DNA from: Macquaria australasica | Taxonomy: Eukaryota > Chordata > Actinopteri > Centrarchiformes > Percichthyidae | DNA length: 64,000 nt | Assembly: GCA_005408345.1 (NCBI GenBank) | Contig: SEMN01000162.1 | Location: 310,001-374,000 of the forward strand | Direction: 5' to 3' | Part shown: positions 52,200-62,859 of the stretch, piece by piece | How positions within the stretch are numbered: the stretch's first letter is position 1 | Layout of the letters: each line of letters opens with the position of its first letter | Translations under genes and position numbers: made by a program | Notes under the pieces: generated by a model | The model's database searches: none | What the model was told of the DNA's origin: nothing | What the model saw: only the letters and a program-made list of their open reading frames with translations

Positions 52200-53455
52200 T
52201 ACGCAATAAGAAATTAAAATCACATATATTATATTACATATTAAATAATTGTAGGGTACAGACAGGGGACCAACAGTCTTAGCCTATATGTCCTTTTCCA
52301 ATTTTGAGGTACTTGTACTTTACTATTTAGTATTTCCATTTACTAATACTGTATATTTCTACTCCACTACAATTCAGAGGGAAATATTGTAGATAGAGGT
52401 AGAGGGCGTGGCAGGAGCAGATATAACACCTTGTCACGTTTCAGACATCTATTAGCTGTTAGCGGCTCCACTAAAGGGACATTTCCCCTCTAAACTTCTC
52501 AGATGGTTACATTTAAATAACTGTTTGAGGCCCCAAGAGGTCAAATTATCCAATATTTCACAAAAAAGCAAAGATCCATTTGTTGAAATTAGCAATAGCA
52601 ATATCAACAATGTTACCCCATTTTTCCTGCCTTGTTACCCATTAACTTAATAATACTTACAGAGCCATTTCATTCAAAGTGCCTCTCTTAAACACAAAGT
52701 GTTCCCCCCTTATTCCCCTGTCTCAGTATAGGCACGCAGTAAGTATTTTCTTGATACACAACCTATATTAAATAATAATACTGTAATTTGCGAGCTGTAA
52801 TCTAAAACGTTATTTATGTACACACCCATGCACCAGCACACTGGCACTTAAACCTATTTTGTCAGCCTGTTACACTCCCAACTGCGCGTTGACAGCTGGT
52901 TGCAGACAGAGACCTGACCAGATTGATGGAGCTGTTGCAGGCCAGGCCTGCAGAGTTGCAGATTCGCATGTGCGTGTGCGGCTGGCTGGTCTCGGTGTGT
53001 GTGTGTGTCCGTGTGAGAGAGAATTTATTGATTGAAGATAAGAGCGCAGGAAAGAAACAGAGCGATGTCTTTGGGATGCAGAGGTGAAATGATATGCTAA
53101 TGAATGCATATTGTATGAATAACAGAGCAGAGAGTGAATATGTGCGTGAATGTGGTGAAAATCCTGTGTTAGTGAGCACCGGGGTGTGTCTTTCATCCCA
53201 TGTGCACATGGATTGACAATCTCCGTCTGTCCCTGATGATATTCAGTGTCACACTGTTACCCCTGTGATTATAAAAACATATATAAAAATATAAAACACA
53301 TAAAGAGACAAAATACAAGAAAAAAAGGGAAAAGGGGGGAAATGAAAGGAAGAAAACATTCCTCATAATGAGAATACAAAATGATGTAAGAGTGTAATAT
53401 TAAATTACTAAATTTAGGAGAAAAGAATGGTGTTTTGCGTACATAGAGAGATTTT
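52200..53455. other. Unassigned intergenic sequence
   Basis: No gene seen. It includes a short GT-rich patch at 52996-53015 and A-rich low complexity at 53270-53360. Confidence 0.45.
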
Positions 53456-53464
53456 CTAACTACT

Positions 53465-54125
53465 GTAAGTCATTAGAATCAGAATCAGAGTCAGAATTAG
53501 AATCAGCTTTAGAATCAGAATTAGAATCAGCTTTAGAATTAGAATTAGAATCAGCTTTATTAGCCAAGTATGTGAACACATTGCTCTGGATGTTACACAC
53601 AGAACAATTTACAGGAAGATAGAAATGGACATACAGCTAAAAACATGGAGCTGGGAAACATTAAAGCTGAAGAAAGGTAGGAAAAATAAACATACAACTA
53701 TTATGTAGATATATGTATAGGTGAAAAAATAGGTGTATATAAAAATATATATATAAAAAACTGGAACAGGTTGTGTCCAGGGTGTGGTGGATCTGCAGTG
53801 ATGTTTCCTGCCCGTTTCCTGACTCTGGACATGTATAAGTCCTGAATGGAGGGCGGGTTGGCACCAGTGTTTTTCTCTGCAGTCCTGACTGTCCGTTGTA
53901 GTCTGTTCCTGTCCTGTTTGGTGGCCAATCCAAACCAGACAGTGATGGATGTGCAGAGAACAGACTGGATGATTGCAGTGTGGAGCTGGATCGGCAGCTC
54001 CTGAGGCAGGTTGAACTTCCTGAGCTGGAACAGGAAGCACATCCTCTGCTGGGCCCTTTGTTGATGAATGTGTCGATGTTGGACATCCACTTTAGGTCCT
54101 GGGAAAAGGCTTCCACAGCAGACAC
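53465..54125 (-). mobile_element. 5'-truncated LINE (RT C-terminus plus 3' tail), - strand
   Basis: On the - strand, 54090-53760 encodes a typical non-LTR reverse transcriptase C-terminus: QQRMCFLFQLRKFNLPQE, then SVLCTSITVWFG, then KQDRNRLQRTVRTAEK, then RVRKRAGNITADPPHPG. It is broken after that point. It is followed by a 3' region with TTGGCTAATAAAGC-type sequence (53560) and a tail of (TTCTAA/TTCTGA)n units at 53465-53560. The catalytic RT and endonuclease domains are missing, so it is a dead copy. I favour an L2/CR1-like family. Confidence 0.75.
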
Positions 54126-54179
54126 TGTGCTCTCAGTCCACTGTCATTGCCATATTTTTGAGCAGTTATTACTGAAAAA

Positions 54180-54385
54180 CGGTGATCAGATGGTGGCGCT
54201 AGATGAAAAGTCAGGGCATCACCAAAGGCAGTAGGATTCATCCTCTGGGGACCATGAATGTACCAAATTTCACAGCAATCATCCAAATTCAATAGTTGTT
54301 GATATATTTCAGTCTGGACCAAATTCAGTCTGGACATAGCCGTCCCTAGAGCCTGCTGGCTGCAAGCATGGCTAAAAAATAAAAA
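54180..54385. repeat. Repeat C fragment
   Basis: GATGGTGGCGCTAGATGAAAAG, GGGCATCACCAAAGGCAGTA, GGATTCATCCTCTGGGGACC, CCAAATTTCA and TAGTTGTTGATATATTTCAG are shared with the 36.6- and 49.6-kb copies. It ends near GCATGGCTAAAAAATAAAA. Confidence 0.75.
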
Positions 54386-54399
54386 GGTTTGAGTCTGTA

Positions 54400-55415
54400 A
54401 TCGACGCGCTCTGTGGACTGCCCACTGGTTGGAAATAAAAGCCTGTGGAACCCACATGCTTTTGGCCTTCCATGTCACTTAGCCCATCAAACCACCAGGC
54501 TCAGCACTTCCTTTAGCTCTCCATGGCCCTGTTTCCAGCTGCGAACTCCCCAGTCAACCACAGCATTAGCTGGATTAACCTCCACGCTCGCTCTGGTTGC
54601 CTGTCTCTCTCCTGCTGCACCAGACTTAAAGCTGTCCTTTGGTTCTTCCTGCCTCTGCCAGTCTAGCTCTCTTTCTCTTTCCACAGCTTATGTTACATTC
54701 TGTTAGTTCTGTGGCAAACGCACGCCTCTCGCCTTCTTTCTCCCTGTGCAGCTGGAAATGTCATCTCCCTTTTCTCTCAGATTTCTTTTGTCCTTCCTTT
54801 CTTCTCCTGGTATTATCTAGCTCAGTCTCATTCTTGCGATCATTCGCTTTTTGACAATGTTTCTTCAGAGAGGGGATATTTCCTCCCCTTTTTCCACCCT
54901 CTCTCACCCTCCTCTCCTCCTCCTCTGGCTTTTTGGAGTTTTTTTTTCCTCATTCATTTGGTTCTCTGTCCTGTCATTACCGACTGCAGCGTACAGCTTT
55001 GTGTGGCAGCTCCTGTCTTATCTGGTTCTGTCAGGTGCTGCTTAAAATCCATTCATCGGTAGGATGCACAAAGGTGGGCTGGTAAAACGCCAGTGCTGCC
55101 TCCACACCGCAATGGGAGGAATATTTTTTGGCTGGACACACTGTATGGCACCAAATGTGTCTTCTTCTCTCTCAGTTTATCTTCATCTTACTATCTACCT
55201 GTGTGTCTCTGTGCCTGTACGGTTGATTTTACCTTTAGAATGCTTTAACTTTACCTATGAATGTTAAATTTCATCTATTAGCCTACATTATACTGTACAA
55301 TCTATAAGCACAAAAAACACTGTATGTTGCACAGATTTTCCTCAGGATTGTCTTTTCCTACAAACAAAAACAAGGGCCATGATCAGTATGCAACATGCTA
55401 TAATACTACAAAGAG
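54400..55415. other. Intergenic sequence with C/T-rich tract
   Basis: Pyrimidine-rich at 54600-54960. Open frames on both strands here lack family similarity and reflect composition. Confidence 0.5.
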
Positions 55416-55419
55416 AAGC

Positions 55420-56493
55420 TTTAAACCTGCACTAACTGCATTAACTATGACAAACGTGTTAGCTAACAGTTGCTTATTGACACATCCACCAGTCACAGAG
55501 CAACATTAGGATTCATTGTTTCAAGCGACCTGATGAATGTAAGTCCAATATTCACTCTCCTGTTAGCGCTGTTTTGGTCTTCAACAACTTGTGAGAAAAA
55601 TATTTGTCTCTTTAGCTGCTAAATTATTATTACAAGTTTATTTAATAGGATTTAATAGGAACCCCTTGAGATGAACCATCTCGTTTTCGAGGGGGTCCTA
55701 ACATACAATACAAAGATAAATAGGAAAGACAAAAACAACAATCAACAATTAAACAGACGCACTACAACTAAAACAATCAACACACATACATCAGAAAGAT
55801 GAGTAAATTGGTGAACACAGCCACTAGATGGCCACAGAGAGGCCGTGAACAAATACTTGCCAAGCAAACAGCATATTATAAATATGTATAGCATCAACTG
55901 AAACATGAACACTTTAACACTTCAAAATAAGAAGACAAACTATTTTTAAACGTGAAGTGTTGTCAAAGAATGTATGTTTGAAGGTAACTTATTCCAGTCT
56001 GAAGGAGCCTTAAACATAAATGCTCTCTTTCCAATTGCTTTTTTGACTGTAGGTATGGAGAAGAAGTATTGTGTGGAGTGCTCAATTGATATATTGAGGA
56101 ATGTGGTACCAAAAACTGTTGTAAGTAATCAGGGTAGTTGAAATGTACTCATTTAAAGATGATCTGTAATGTGAAATGCTCCAGGATGTTCACCAGCTAG
56201 TTGTTAACCATGTCTGTCTGCTGTCTGGTGCTAGCATAAAGTTGGTTTATAGGAGCTTTTTCACTGAAAACAGCTACCTGCTGTGGATGGAAGGAACGTT
56301 GATGAGACTGAGTGAAAACAATAAACGATGGGCTGTAAAACCAAAACAATTAGCCGAAAGACGCTAAAATGCTCCATTGAGCTGATGGGAGCTGCAGAGC
56401 TGGGTGATAATTGTCTGTTCTGACACTCTTCACATTACACATAGTCATTTGATTCATTGTTAATGCAAACATATGAATTAGTGCAGCTTTAAA
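55420..56493. mobile_element. MITE family B, full length, split by a LINE
   Basis: The ends TTTAAACCTGCACTAA (left) and TTAGTGCAGCTTTAAA (right) form imperfect terminal inverted repeats. Internal motifs match the copies at 4.3-4.8 kb and 36.4-36.6 kb. Without the 549-bp insertion at 55625-56173 and its target duplication, the element is about 520 bp. No ORF, so it is non-autonomous. Confidence 0.8.
55625..56173 (-). mobile_element. 5'-truncated LINE nested in MITE B
   Basis: On the - strand the upstream part encodes a LINE RT C-terminus (KKAIGKRAFMFKAPSDWNKL) ending at a stop. It is followed by a 3' UTR with GGACCCCCTCGAAAACGAGA and a tail ATTAAATAAACTTGTAATAA. AAAT flanks both sides (55621-55624 and 56174-56177). 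The uninterrupted target is seen in the sibling MITE copy (TTAAATGCTCC, 36.5 kb). Confidence 0.8.
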
Positions 56494-57090
56494 ATAACCG
56501 AAAGCTACTGAATTGATTGTTAAACTTTGCTATCTTTGCTTTTGAGGTAGCTTGTAGCAAGTGTAGCAACAGTTTTGAAAAGAAGAGATTTTTTTTTAAT
56601 CACAGGTGAAATCAATCTATTCATTATTATTATTTTTTACATAACCTATAAACATTCACCTTGCTATCTTCTTGTCCTTTTTCACACAAGATATTTTGAC
56701 ATGTCACAGTGGGAAAGGCACAGGTGTAAATGCTAAAATGAATGATGGCTGAATTCCATTTAGCTGCTATTGTTCATGCCGGTTAACTGTCACGCTGTCA
56801 TGGCTTACTGGGACACTTGAATAGAATATATATGCCTGCTGTTAAAAAGGCTTGATTGATTGGATACTGTTTTGTATAATCAATTCCTAGATAACATTGA
56901 CATTGCTGAAAAATGTCTCTTTTCTGAACCATAATGTCACTGAAAGGTTTGGTCTTGCTGCTAGAATGCAGAGTTCCTGCATTAGTATTAGCGGGACGGC
57001 TGGATAAGTAATGGTAATGCAATATTCCAGTATCCTCTGACCTGAATAAGAACATTTATACACTGGTACTGAGCCCCAGGATGCCCGCCA
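56494..57090. other. Unassigned intergenic sequence
   Basis: AT-rich with no gene or named repeat. Confidence 0.45.
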
Positions 57091-57093
57091 TGG

Positions 57094-57095
<2 letters not shown>

Positions 57096-57160
<65 letters not shown>
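57096..57160. repeat. (GA)n microsatellite
   Basis: 65 bp of uninterrupted GA. An imperfect (CA)n run follows at 57292-57350. Confidence 0.96.
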
Positions 57161-57164
<4 letters not shown>

Positions 57165-57291
57165 ATTGTGGACATGGTTTGTGGCATTTGGCTTTTTGCT
57201 CTCTGTGATGGATTTGGTCCAGACCCTTGAGACACACAAATGAACTGTGACATCTATGACAGCTGGAGATGATGCCCACTGCCCTGCCTGC

Positions 57292-57350
57292 GCACACACA
57301 CACACACACACACCTACACACACGCACACACACACAGACACACACACGGA
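57292..57350. repeat. Imperfect (CA)n microsatellite
   Basis: CA units with T, G and GA interruptions, 130 bp from the (GA)n tract. Confidence 0.85.
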
Positions 57351-57359
57351 CAGGTGTTA

Positions 57360-58130
57360 CCATTTCAAAGACTAACTAATCAAACTATATTACTCAAATA
57401 TTGATCCATATCCATAATTGTTACGTGTATTAATATTCATTTTATTATGTTGCCATTTTCTTGCAATGATAAATAAATTATTATGATGGATTAAAATACT
57501 TGACCATTTGTATGGGGCAAGGGTTTCCCGCATGTAGCATGTGTGTGGAGGCTAAACTAGAGGTTTATTCAGTACTACTTCTCATCTTTTTGTGATTTTA
57601 AGAGCACTTTGAATTTAAATATGCAGGAAATTCTGTGACTTTGCCTTTCAAGCCTCTGGGAGTAACAGCAGTAAAGCAGTGTGATTATGAAGAGTGCTAT
57701 GTTTAAAAAAAATAAATCAAAAGTGCCTTTCCATTCTGTCTTTCTATAAGGCTCGATTTGCCTCCAGTGCCATATATCCTGTTTTACCTCTCGGCTGCGT
57801 TGTCGACTGCTTGTTTGTGCGGGAGCTGACATTGTTTGTGTGCATGTACGATAAACACGACACTGTTTTCTACGTTCGTTCTGCTGCAATGTGTGTTCAT
57901 GTGGGAACATCTGTGCTCATTTTACTCACGTCTTTCACACATTACTTACTTATTGCACATTAGATATGCTTATTTTGCTCTATTTCTTTTAGCCATGTGC
58001 ATAAAGGACAGCATTAGCTATTCTAATGTTTGTGTGCACACATGGCCAATATAAAGACAACACAATACTGTTAGAGGTCAAATCTCTTTCTCTTACTCAC
58101 CCTATCTCTCTGTACTGTAACATTTCTCCA
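57360..58130. other. Unassigned intergenic sequence
   Basis: No gene or named repeat visible. Confidence 0.45.
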
Positions 58131-58139
58131 GGTCAAAAA

Positions 58140-58270
58140 CAATGAAAGGCCTAATTTACAGTGTGTCTTTATTGCAGGATAACTGGGCAATCATATTATC
58201 AGCGTCAAAACCAATTAACTAATTCATTTTAAAGGCATTTAATGTCAGCTGCAGCAGGTTGCAAAAAAAG
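58140..58270. promoter_or_regulatory. Candidate conserved non-coding patch
   Basis: Non-repetitive with CCTAATTTACAG, CCAATTAACTAATTC and a GTCAGCTGCAGCAGG end. Regulatory role inferred only from homeodomain-like motif density. Confidence 0.2.
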
Positions 58271-58279
58271 GAGTCAGAT

Positions 58280-59920
58280 GACTGTGCAGACATTTTTAAC
58301 TGGATTAGTCTATTGATCCAGTCTGGAGGATGTTGCTGCACTATAAGTAAGAAACAATTAGTTACAGTATGTCAATTAAATACAGTGGGCAGTCTTGACT
58401 ATGATTTCCCTAAATGATAAAATGTGTATAGTCTCTCTCACCAGCCTTTTTACTGTTCTTAATGCATTAAGATTGAGCTTTACGTCTATTACGCGTGTGT
58501 GTTTGTGTGTGCGCGCATACAGGATTGGTCTTTTTGACAGACTGCAGGAAACAAGGAGACGCAAAAGGTTTTTACGTGCACTTCGGATGACATCACACAC
58601 TTAAGGGCTCTAAAACACACACATACTGCCAGCTCACCCATAACCCACAGGAAACGCATCCGGTCAAATCCCAGATGATGTCAGAACAAATGAAGTGGCA
58701 ACGCGCCTCTTTGGGAGATCCAGACTTTAGGCTGTGTATGACAAAGACGTAAGAGAGAGGGTGGGGAAGCAGAGGTAGAAAGAGAAGAGGAAGAAAGAGA
58801 TCCCATGATATCTTCCCATGATCCAGCTGAATACAGGCAGTGTGAGAGGATGAGGAAACTGGTGTTCCCTTATCTGGGTAGTCAGATGATACTATCATGG
58901 TATCACACTGTTGGTACATTTTGTCCATCGTTTTGTTAGGTTTTGTGACTCTTTATCCTGAAAGCATGTTGTGTGTGAGGCATCAAGCTTGGGAACTCTC
59001 TAACTGGGTCAAATGAAGGCTTGAAGCAGATCTTTTGGGCTGAGTTTCCTTGCTAGCACTGCCATGAATGTTGTCACAACCGTTTAATTAGGAACATTTT
59101 GGGGGAAACCTTCATTCTTGTATAATCCTGTACTTGTTATATATCATCAGTCTATGATAGTCAGTGCTTTTAGGGGTTAATTTGTGGTAATTTGTGATGA
59201 AGTTTTGTAACTTACCCCGGTCTTTCTCTCCCTTCTCCTTTCAGTTACTTATTTTTTTGCATTTCCCTGGATGCTTTTTGAAAAGCCCCAACAAACCTGA
59301 ACTTGATGAATTTCAGATGAAAGTTTGGCTGGTATATTTTCTATGTTGGATTTTGTTTTGTGTGACTGTTCTACATAAGTGGAAAATAGTGAGTCTAAGG
59401 ACCAGTTCAGGCAAAAGATTTGCAAGGAGACGAAACTGTTTTAGAACGTTTCAGGGAAAAGCTGCAGCGGTGTGAACTGGACCGTCTCAGCTTGACTCAA
59501 GCTGGCCAATGGTGTCGCCTGCGGCTCAGCTTGTCAAATCACCAGTCGCTGGTTTTAGAACGTAAGGCACGTCACCTGTTTCAACAGCCAATCAGCTCGT
59601 AGCAAAGTCACCCGGTCATCTCGACCCGCTCGTTTTAAAAAAAAATGTTTTCAGTTTCACCAATACTAAAAATGCAACTGTAGCAAGTAACTTACTATCA
59701 CTATCCTCATTCATATTTTAAGACACAAGTTATATCCAGCTACAAAAAAAAAAGCCTGAAAAGCCGGCAGATAGAACGGAAGTACAGAGTGGTTGCTATG
59801 GAAACGACACACCGGCTCGTCTAGTCGCTTTGGTGTAAACGGGCAGGTATCAGAACGTCGCAGACCGGGGCATTGCAAGTAGCTGCAAGCTTCAACTCGT
59901 CTTGTCACAAATCTTTGGTC
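58280..59920. other. Unassigned intergenic sequence
   Basis: No coding region supported. The stretch 59420-59640 is relatively GC-rich and ends in a degenerate A-rich patch; it might be another repeat. Confidence 0.4.
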
Positions 59921-59929
59921 TGAACCAGG

Positions 59930-60116
59930 CTGGTAGGTGTACCTGGTTACCTTTGGACAGAGTCAGGCTAGCTGTTTCCTCCTGTTTCCAGTCTTTGTGC
60001 TAAGTTCAGCTAGCCGGCTGCTGGGGGTAGTGGTGAAAGTGGTGTCAATCATCTTATAACTCTCGGCAAGAAAGCGAACAAGCGTATTTCCCAAAATGTC
60101 GAACTATTCCTTTAAT
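59930..60116. mobile_element. Truncated fish MITE copy (family A)
   Basis: TTACCTTTGGACAGAGTCAGGCTAGC, CCAGTCTTTGTGCTAAG, AGCCGGCTGCTGG, GTGGTGTCAATC and the terminal TTTCCCAAAATGTCGAACTATTCCTTTAA match the right half of the 43.4-kb copy. Confidence 0.8.
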
Positions 60117-60119
60117 CTT

Positions 60120-61030
60120 TGACTGTCACAACATGTTCTTTATCTTTGCATTTCTTAAAATATTGCTCCTCCCCCTGAACAGAAACAGCCAGTACACATA
60201 TGTACGATTAACAAATGAATGCTGTATTTCTTGAAAGATTTATTCAAACAGGACACATGGGCCGACGTCGTATGAGTGCCTATAGACATTTCAGACAATT
60301 AGTCAGTCAAAACTTTATTATATAGCATCTTGTATGCATGAAAATTCTGTTCATATCCCTAAAAAAAAAACTCCAGAGAAATTTGTCTTGAGTTACAGAG
60401 AGTGACGTCAGTTTGCCCAGTCTGCTTTTATATCTATAAAAAGCCCTTATATAAGCTGAGTAGTCAATAAATTTCACAGCAGACAAGTGGTACAGCATAC
60501 ATATATACACAAGTAGTACATAGCAATTCAAGGCAGCCTATTGCTGCCTATTACAAATTATCATGAAACGACGCATGATTTTTTTTCTTTTTTTTTTTTT
60601 TGCAGATGCAAAAGCTGTACAAGAAATCACTGAATCTTCCTTTCATCTTTCAGCGAATGTGTTGGCAAAGCACTTGGATACAATGCAATATCTTTTAACA
60701 TTAAATACATGAGCGCATGTATACCATACAATGTAACTCAGAAGCTTCAAACATTTGACATCCTCTGGTGGTAAAGGAGGGTGACAGGAGCTTAATCCTT
60801 GAAAAAACACAGTACAAAAAACAAACTGACAGAAAACAAACAAAAAAAACCAATTGAACCATACACCATAATCTATATATTGCTAGGGATCATGGAGCCC
60901 AAGTATGTCTACCAGGTTGCATTCAGATAACCTGCAGTAGAATACTTGCATTGTTTCTTTTATAGAGAGGAAGCTTTACAAACAACAGTCAGTTAGCTCT
61001 GAGTTGAGCGAGTGACGCCGTAGTCTGTCG
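60120..61030. other. Unassigned intergenic sequence
   Basis: AT-rich with a T run at 60579-60601. No gene seen. Confidence 0.45.
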
Positions 61031-61032
61031 GT

Positions 61033-61145
61033 AATCAGGAGAGATTGAGTAAACGCACTCTAAGCTGATGATCCAAAACAGTCTCAGCATTCTCACTGTT
61101 TTGGATGTTTAAGCATCAGTTAGGTGTACTCAGTTTCTCCTGATT
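61033..61145. ncRNA. Imperfect long hairpin, possible structured RNA or MITE
   Basis: The left arm 61033-61082 pairs with the right arm 61095-61145 around a 12-nt loop. There are 10 perfect pairs at the base (AATCAGGAGA/TCTCCTGATT) and 12 at the loop end (ATCCAAAACAGT/ACTGTTTTGGAT). Between them come shorter matched blocks with a 7-nt bulge. Size and shape fit a pre-miRNA-like hairpin, but I do not recognise a known miRNA, and a tiny MITE or a decayed inverted repeat is equally possible. Confidence 0.35.
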
Positions 61146-61149
61146 CAAG

Positions 61150-62430
61150 GCTTTTGGTCCTGTTTCGTACCACAAAGTTGTGGACATTGTATGGAAGATA
61201 TAATTAGTGTTACACCTCTGTGGCTCTGTCTTGTTTCATGTGTATGTGTGTGTGTTTGTGCACATGTTCAAGTATTTACATTGTCCCCAACAGAGGCAGG
61301 ACTGTGGCTCATCAGAGGCCTTTTCTGTCTAATTTATTCAGCTTTGCCAACATTTTTCAGGCAGTCCTTTGACTGAAGGGAGTCGTAGATGTCCATCCGG
61401 CATTGAAGAAAAAATCCTGGATCCGGGATGCCTGACCACAGGGAAATTAACACCAAAAGGTGTTTTCCAGCACAGCAGCATGATTGTTTCTTGTGATTGT
61501 GGCACCTCTGATGCGTATATCCCAAAGAGCAAGAGGACACTCAAGAATCAGCCATTAACAGTGCTCGTTTAAACTCTGTCAGCCAATCACTGTGAGCCGT
61601 GCCAGCCAATAGAATTTGAGAAAAGTTGAGAAGAAGTTGTCAGTCTCTGTAAGTTTGCTGGTAGCCTGTCCTCAGGCTCTGTTTGTCCTGAAGGACTTTA
61701 CTGTAAAACTCTTTAATTGTGAATCCTGGAGCCAGTGTTGCCATTGTGTTAAACCTCCAGTGCTGTTTGTCAGCACCAGCATTACAACCCCAGAGGTCAG
61801 CCAGTGTTATAGGAGTGTGAAAGGGTCCTGTTCCTCCAAGACCCAACCACAACTTTGCTTTGCCTTGATGTCGAAATTGTGCGATTCAGAGTAAAGAGCA
61901 ACTTCCCTTTTCAGCTACAACGCTTTTGAAAGCTGGTTGTTTGAGCACATCAGAGAGATAAAACCCGGAATTAATGTTTTCAGACGACCCAGACAAATCG
62001 GAATGAAAAACAACCATCGTCATATCAGCTGTGTCCATGCAACCCCATTTCTCTTCTCCGTCTCATCTCCTTCATCTGCTCCCAAGCCCATTCTTTTGCT
62101 CGGCTCTCCCTTTGGTTTTAACACCCACACCCTCATTAGCACCCACCCCTAAACTCCGAGGAGCGCTCCAGACAGACAGACAGACAGACATAAGGATAGG
62201 GTGAGGACGGTTGGGTGCTTATTGCTTTACTGACGCATATTGCTTGTTTACCCGCTGTCATTCCTCGTTTGTTCTCAACCTCTAATGCATTCCGAGTGAT
62301 TAAGGACAGACCCCACAGAATATTTTGGTAGGGCTTTTAGAGGCCAGAAAACTTTTCATATGAAGTGACCCACTTAAAGTGTGGCACCTCGTGGGAATAA
62401 AAGTCAAAGAGACAGGGAAGCCATGGAGAA
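61150..62430. other. Unassigned intergenic sequence
   Basis: Small (CAGA)n at 62173-62190. No gene supported. Confidence 0.45.
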
Positions 62431-62439
62431 GAAACCTGC

Positions 62440-62850
62440 TGCAACATGGTACATTACATACTGTGCAGCACTGGCGCGAGCACAGGCGCAGATGTGTTTG
62501 ATGCATATTCACACCATGCATATCCCATTGATGCTTTTGTATTCATGATCCCCTTTCTCCGCTGATCCCTTATTACAAAAGCATGCCAGCAGCACCGAGC
62601 AGCACTCCCAACAGCTTGCCTTACAGGTTTTTCACATCTTGGAGAGGTAAAGTGGAGAAGCCATTGCGGCATTACAAACAAGCATTATATTGCTAATTTA
62701 TTTTCTCTCGTTAAAGTTTTACGCCGCTGCTCATTCCATTTGCTTGTGTACATTCGCAGCTCCATAAAATTGAGATGCAAATTGGGGTATCTGGCTAACT
62801 GACATTTCTCTTTGGAAGAAATATCAATGGATTCAAAAATTAAAATCTCT
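62440..62850. promoter_or_regulatory. Candidate conserved non-coding element
   Basis: About 400 bp of non-repetitive, balanced-composition sequence with a perfect octamer (ATGCAAAT, near 62774), homeodomain-like motifs (GCTAATTTATTTT, CATTACAAAC) and CCATAAAATTG. There is no coding frame. This is the best enhancer-like candidate in the gene-poor half, but conservation cannot be seen from one genome. Confidence 0.3.
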
Positions 62851-62859
62851 TCTACATAA

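Noticed and set aside
53609..54125. Cellular gene on the - strand
   Set aside because: The residues match the LINE reverse-transcriptase tail and are frame-broken; this is a dead retrotransposon.
57056..57253. Poly(Ser-Leu) protein
   Set aside because: Translation of the (GA)n repeat.
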